This document shows positions 6,155 through 8,239 of a stretch of 8,239 nt of DNA, piece after piece. Source of the DNA: Pseudomonadota bacterium (GTDB lineage: Bacteria; Pseudomonadota; Alphaproteobacteria; Azospirillales; Azospirillaceae). The DNA lies in contig JAEYOB010000135.1 of assembly GCA_023412175.1 (NCBI GenBank), positions 1 through 8,239 on the forward strand. Direction: 5' to 3'. Under the pieces are notes generated by a model that saw only the letters and a list, made by a program, of their open reading frames with translations, made no database searches and was not told where the DNA came from. Made by a program: the position numbers and the translations under genes. Within the stretch, counting starts at the first letter, position 1; every line of letters starts with the position of its first letter.

Positions 6155-6472
6155 ATGGAACATGCCGCCGGCCAGCAACACCCGATCGGAACCTACCTCA
6201 AGGTCTGGGGAATTCTGTTCGTCCTCAGCGCGTTCTCCTATCTCGTGGATTACTTCCACGTCCAAGGCTATCTGCGATGGTCGCTGATCCTCCTGTTCAT
6301 GCTTCTGAAGGCCGGGCTGATCGTCGCCGTCTTCATGCACATGCAGTGGGAACGGCTGGCCCTGCGCTGCGCCATCCTGATTCCGCCGCTGGCCCTTCTG
6401 GTGCTGGTGGCCTTGATGGCGTTCGAGGCGGACTACACGCAGCTGACGAGGATCCTGTTCTTCGGCGCCTGA
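6155..6472 (+). CDS. Cytochrome c oxidase subunit IV family protein
   Basis: 105 residues from ATG 6155, 9 nt after the preceding stop; the ribosome site is weak (AGGT at 6144-6147), fitting translational coupling. It has three hydrophobic segments at about 14-34, 40-61 and 70-90. The central motif KAGLIVAVFMHMQWE (52-66) is the hallmark of the small prokaryotic oxidase subunit IV family (COX4_pro / CyoD-like). Such subunits have no redox cofactor and help assembly or stability of the subunit I-III core. It closes the + strand gene set and is followed after 25 nt by the end of the convergent caspase-like gene. Confidence 0.9.
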   Translation: MEHAAGQQHPIGTYLKVWGILFVLSAFSYLVDYFHVQGYLRWSLILLFMLLKAGLIVAVFMHMQWERLALRCAILIPPLALLVLVALMAFEADYTQLTRILFFGA

Positions 6473-6477
6473 CGGAC

Positions 6478-6498
6478 AGGCGTGCGGGGAGCGCGCCT
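6478..6498. terminator. Hairpin between convergent genes, possible bidirectional terminator
   Basis: Arms AGGCGTGC (6478-6485) and GCGCGCCT (6491-6498) form an 8-bp stem with one G-U pair and a 5-nt loop (GGGGA). It fills most of the 25-nt gap between the subunit IV stop and the stop of the convergent gene, overlapping that stop by one base. No T-tract is present on either side. Position suggests a shared terminator; strength is modest. Confidence 0.4.
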
Positions 6499-8239
6499 CA
6501 GCGGACCGGAGCGGAGACCGCCCGCAACTCGAAGCGGTCGTCGCTGCCGAAGGGCCCGAGGAAGTATTTCGGCGTCTGGCGATGCCCTTCGACCAGCTGG
6601 CGCGCGTACTGCGGCACCTGCGCCTCGGCGAACTGGGCGACCTCCAGGAAATCGACGATGCCCGTGCCACGGCCGAACGGCGGCCGGTCCGCCGCGCCGC
6701 CCAGCGCCTCCAGGAGCGCCGCGGTGAACACCCCGTGCCCGCGGATGCCCTCCAGCGCCAACTGCTGGCTCGACGACGCGGCGAGCACGAAGCGGCCGCT
6801 GGTCCGTTGCAGGCGCCCGGCCATCACGCTGTCGCGGGCTTCCGCCGCCGGCCCGTCGATCTCGGTGAAGGCACCGGAGAAGCAGGTGTCCAGCAGGACC
6901 GCCGTTCGCCAGGGCGCCATGCGGGACAGCGCCTCGGACAGCGCCGCCTGGGTCAGCGCGTGGCGGCCGATCGCCTCCCTGTCGGCCCCCTCCGCGTCGT
7001 AGGGCAGGAAATGGTACTGCCCGTCGATGGTCACGCCGTGCCCGGCCAGGAAGATCACAACCATGTCCGAGGGCACCGCCCGTTCCGCCACGCCCGCGAG
7101 CGCCGTCTGGATGGCCGGCAGGGTCGCCGCCTCGTTGCTCAGGACGATGGCCTCGACGCGGGCGAACACGCGGCGGGACACGTCCTGCCGGAAGATGTCG
7201 GCGATGCTCTGGGCATCGGCCGAGGCATTGGCGAGCTTGGGCACGTCGGGGTGGGCATAGCGGTCGATCCCGACGGCGACCAGATGCAGCGTGCGGCCGG
7301 CCGGCTCCGGCACGTCGTAGACGACGCGCAGCCGCGGCTGTTCCTGGATCAGCAGTTCGATCCGCCGCGACGCGTTGAAGACGCTCAGCGCCACGCGGTT
7401 GAGGCCGGGCTCCAGCGTGATGACCCGCTCCTCCCGCTGCGTGTCGCCCAATACCGAGCGCGCGCCGAGCGCCGCCGGCACGGCGGCACCGTTGCGGCGG
7501 ACGATCACCGGCCCGACGCCGCCGGCGCGCGGCGTCAGCGTGTAGCGCAGCACCAGAACGGACGAGCTTGTGGTGAACGGTTCCTTGTCCTCGAAGGCGG
7601 GAACCGGCTCGCAGGTGTCGCCGGCCGGCGTGCGCTCGCACCATTCGCTGAGCCGGAGGATCGGCGGCCCGCCCTCGTCGATCACCTGCTGGAGGGTGCC
7701 GGTGCGCTCCAATTGCGCCTGCAACGCCGCGTCGTCGCCGCGGAACTTGCGCAAAACCAGGTCGCGGCGCTCGAAAACGGCGTGCATCTGCGACGAGGTC
7801 ACGAACTCCGCCCCGGCGGGCAGTCCGGAATCGACGACGTTGCGGTGGTAGCCGACCAGCACGTCGCCGCCGCCGTTCTGGTCGAAGAAGCCCTCCGGCG
7901 TCCACAGCACCCAGCGCTTGCCGTCCGGATCGACGAACAGGTTCAGCCGCCGCTGGCCATCGGACAGGCGATGCCAGCGGATGCTGCCGTCGCCCAGCGC
8001 CACCACCACCAGGCCGGCGCGCGGCGCCACCGCCAGCGCGTGCGCCGGGGCGGGCATCTCCACCCGCCAGACCATGCGTCCGCCGCGGAAGAGGCGCACC
8101 GCCCGGTCGGTGCCGAGCAGGAAGCCGGACCCGTCCGGCAGCACCGCGGCGGTCTGCGACAGTTCCTCCGGGTCGAGGGGGATCGGCGCGCCGTTGACGG
8201 TCGGCCGTTCGGAGTCCTGCACGTCGGCCAGCCGCAGCC
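6498..8239 (-). CDS. Caspase-like (peptidase C14) protein with N-terminal beta-propeller-like region, 5' truncated by window edge
   Basis: The frame is open from the right edge to a TGA at 6500-6498. A GTG at 8222-8220 could start it, but there is no ribosome site before it, and the upstream codons (LRLAD) read as a continuing propeller repeat. The gene therefore probably starts beyond the window. Numbering from that GTG: residues 1 to about 95 look like the last WD40-type repeats. About 100-130 hold the WVLWTPEGFFD and LVGYHRN motif seen in propeller-caspase proteins, and about 215-295 a beta-rich, Ig-like segment. About 311-555 is the caspase fold, with VAVGIDRY (315-322), catalytic H395 in AGHG, catalytic C447 in DTCFSG, and the GHGVFTAALLEAL region. 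Both dyad residues are present, so it is likely an active orthocaspase cleaving after basic residues (family knowledge). Its substrate is unknown. It converges on the oxidase genes and is probably unrelated to them. Confidence 0.9.
   Translation of the reverse strand, partial: LRLADVQDSERPTVNGAPIPLDPEELSQTAAVLPDGSGFLLGTDRAVRLFRGGRMVWRVEMPAPAHALAVAPRAGLVVVALGDGSIRWHRLSDGQRRLNLFVDPDGKRWVLWTPEGFFDQNGGGDVLVGYHRNVVDSGLPAGAEFVTSSQMHAVFERRDLVLRKFRGDDAALQAQLERTGTLQQVIDEGGPPILRLSEWCERTPAGDTCEPVPAFEDKEPFTTSSSVLVLRYTLTPRAGGVGPVIVRRNGAAVPAALGARSVLGDTQREERVITLEPGLNRVALSVFNASRRIELLIQEQPRLRVVYDVPEPAGRTLHLVAVGIDRYAHPDVPKLANASADAQSIADIFRQDVSRRVFARVEAIVLSNEAATLPAIQTALAGVAERAVPSDMVVIFLAGHGVTIDGQYHFLPYDAEGADREAIGRHALTQAALSEALSRMAPWRTAVLLDTCFSGAFTEIDGPAAEARDSVMAGRLQRTSGRFVLAASSSQQLALEGIRGHGVFTAALLEALGGAADRPPFGRGTGIVDFLEVAQFAEAQVPQYARQLVEGHRQTPKYFLGPFGSDDRFELRAVSAPVR

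Noticed and set aside
5339..6670. 443-codon - strand frame across the second subunit III and subunit IV genes
   Set aside because: Shadow of recognised + strand genes; low-complexity composition.
6433..7905. 490-codon - strand frame overlapping the caspase-like gene in another phase
   Set aside because: Arg/Ala/Gly-rich shadow translation without motifs; the caspase frame carries AGHG and DTCFSG.
8220..8222. GTG as the true start of the caspase-like gene
   Set aside because: No ribosome site is visible upstream and the frame stays open to the edge with repeat-like residues, so truncation by the window is more likely.

Overview
This GC-rich window looks like a chromosome or large replicon of an alphaproteobacterium, most likely an Azospirillum-like member of the Rhodospirillales. 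That placement is inferred from base composition, codon use and gene content; nothing in the window fixes the species.

Layout from left to right. (1) Positions 1-378 hold the C-terminal end of a secreted RTX (calcium-binding nonapeptide repeat) protein. It is followed by a perfect 15-bp hairpin at 389-423 and a partly AT-rich gene-free stretch up to 717. (2) 718-1599 encodes a DUF2189 polytopic membrane protein, followed by a small two-helix membrane protein that starts at a GTG (1634-1861). (3) 2009-6472 is a compact five-gene set on the + strand for an aa3-like, A1-type heme-copper cytochrome c oxidase. The order is subunit II with an intact CuA site, subunit I with all heme, CuB, D-channel and K-channel residues, two different subunit III-family proteins in tandem, and a small subunit IV. 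(4) On the - strand, converging on the oxidase genes, is most of a large caspase-like (peptidase C14) protein. Its N-terminal beta-propeller-like part runs off the right edge of the window.

The oxidase genes should work together. Subunit II would take electrons from cytochrome c through CuA, subunit I would reduce O2 and pump protons, and the subunit III and IV proteins would stabilise the complex and support proton uptake. The II-I-III-III order resembles the coxMNOP alternative oxidase cluster described in Bradyrhizobium japonicum (recalled, not searched). The two subunit III proteins are not equivalent. The second keeps the membrane acidic residues typical of the family, while the first has replaced three of them with Val, Ala and Leu. 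No assembly genes (heme O/A synthase, CtaG, SURF1) are present, so this is probably a secondary oxidase that relies on factors encoded elsewhere. The DUF2189 and two-helix proteins just upstream are candidates for oxidase-linked accessory proteins, but that is only a positional inference. The RTX and caspase-like genes look like unrelated neighbours.

I did not find a clearly novel multi-gene system. The most unusual points are the degenerate subunit III partner, the altered aromatic patch in subunit II, and a short AT-rich, rare-codon patch inside the subunit II gene.
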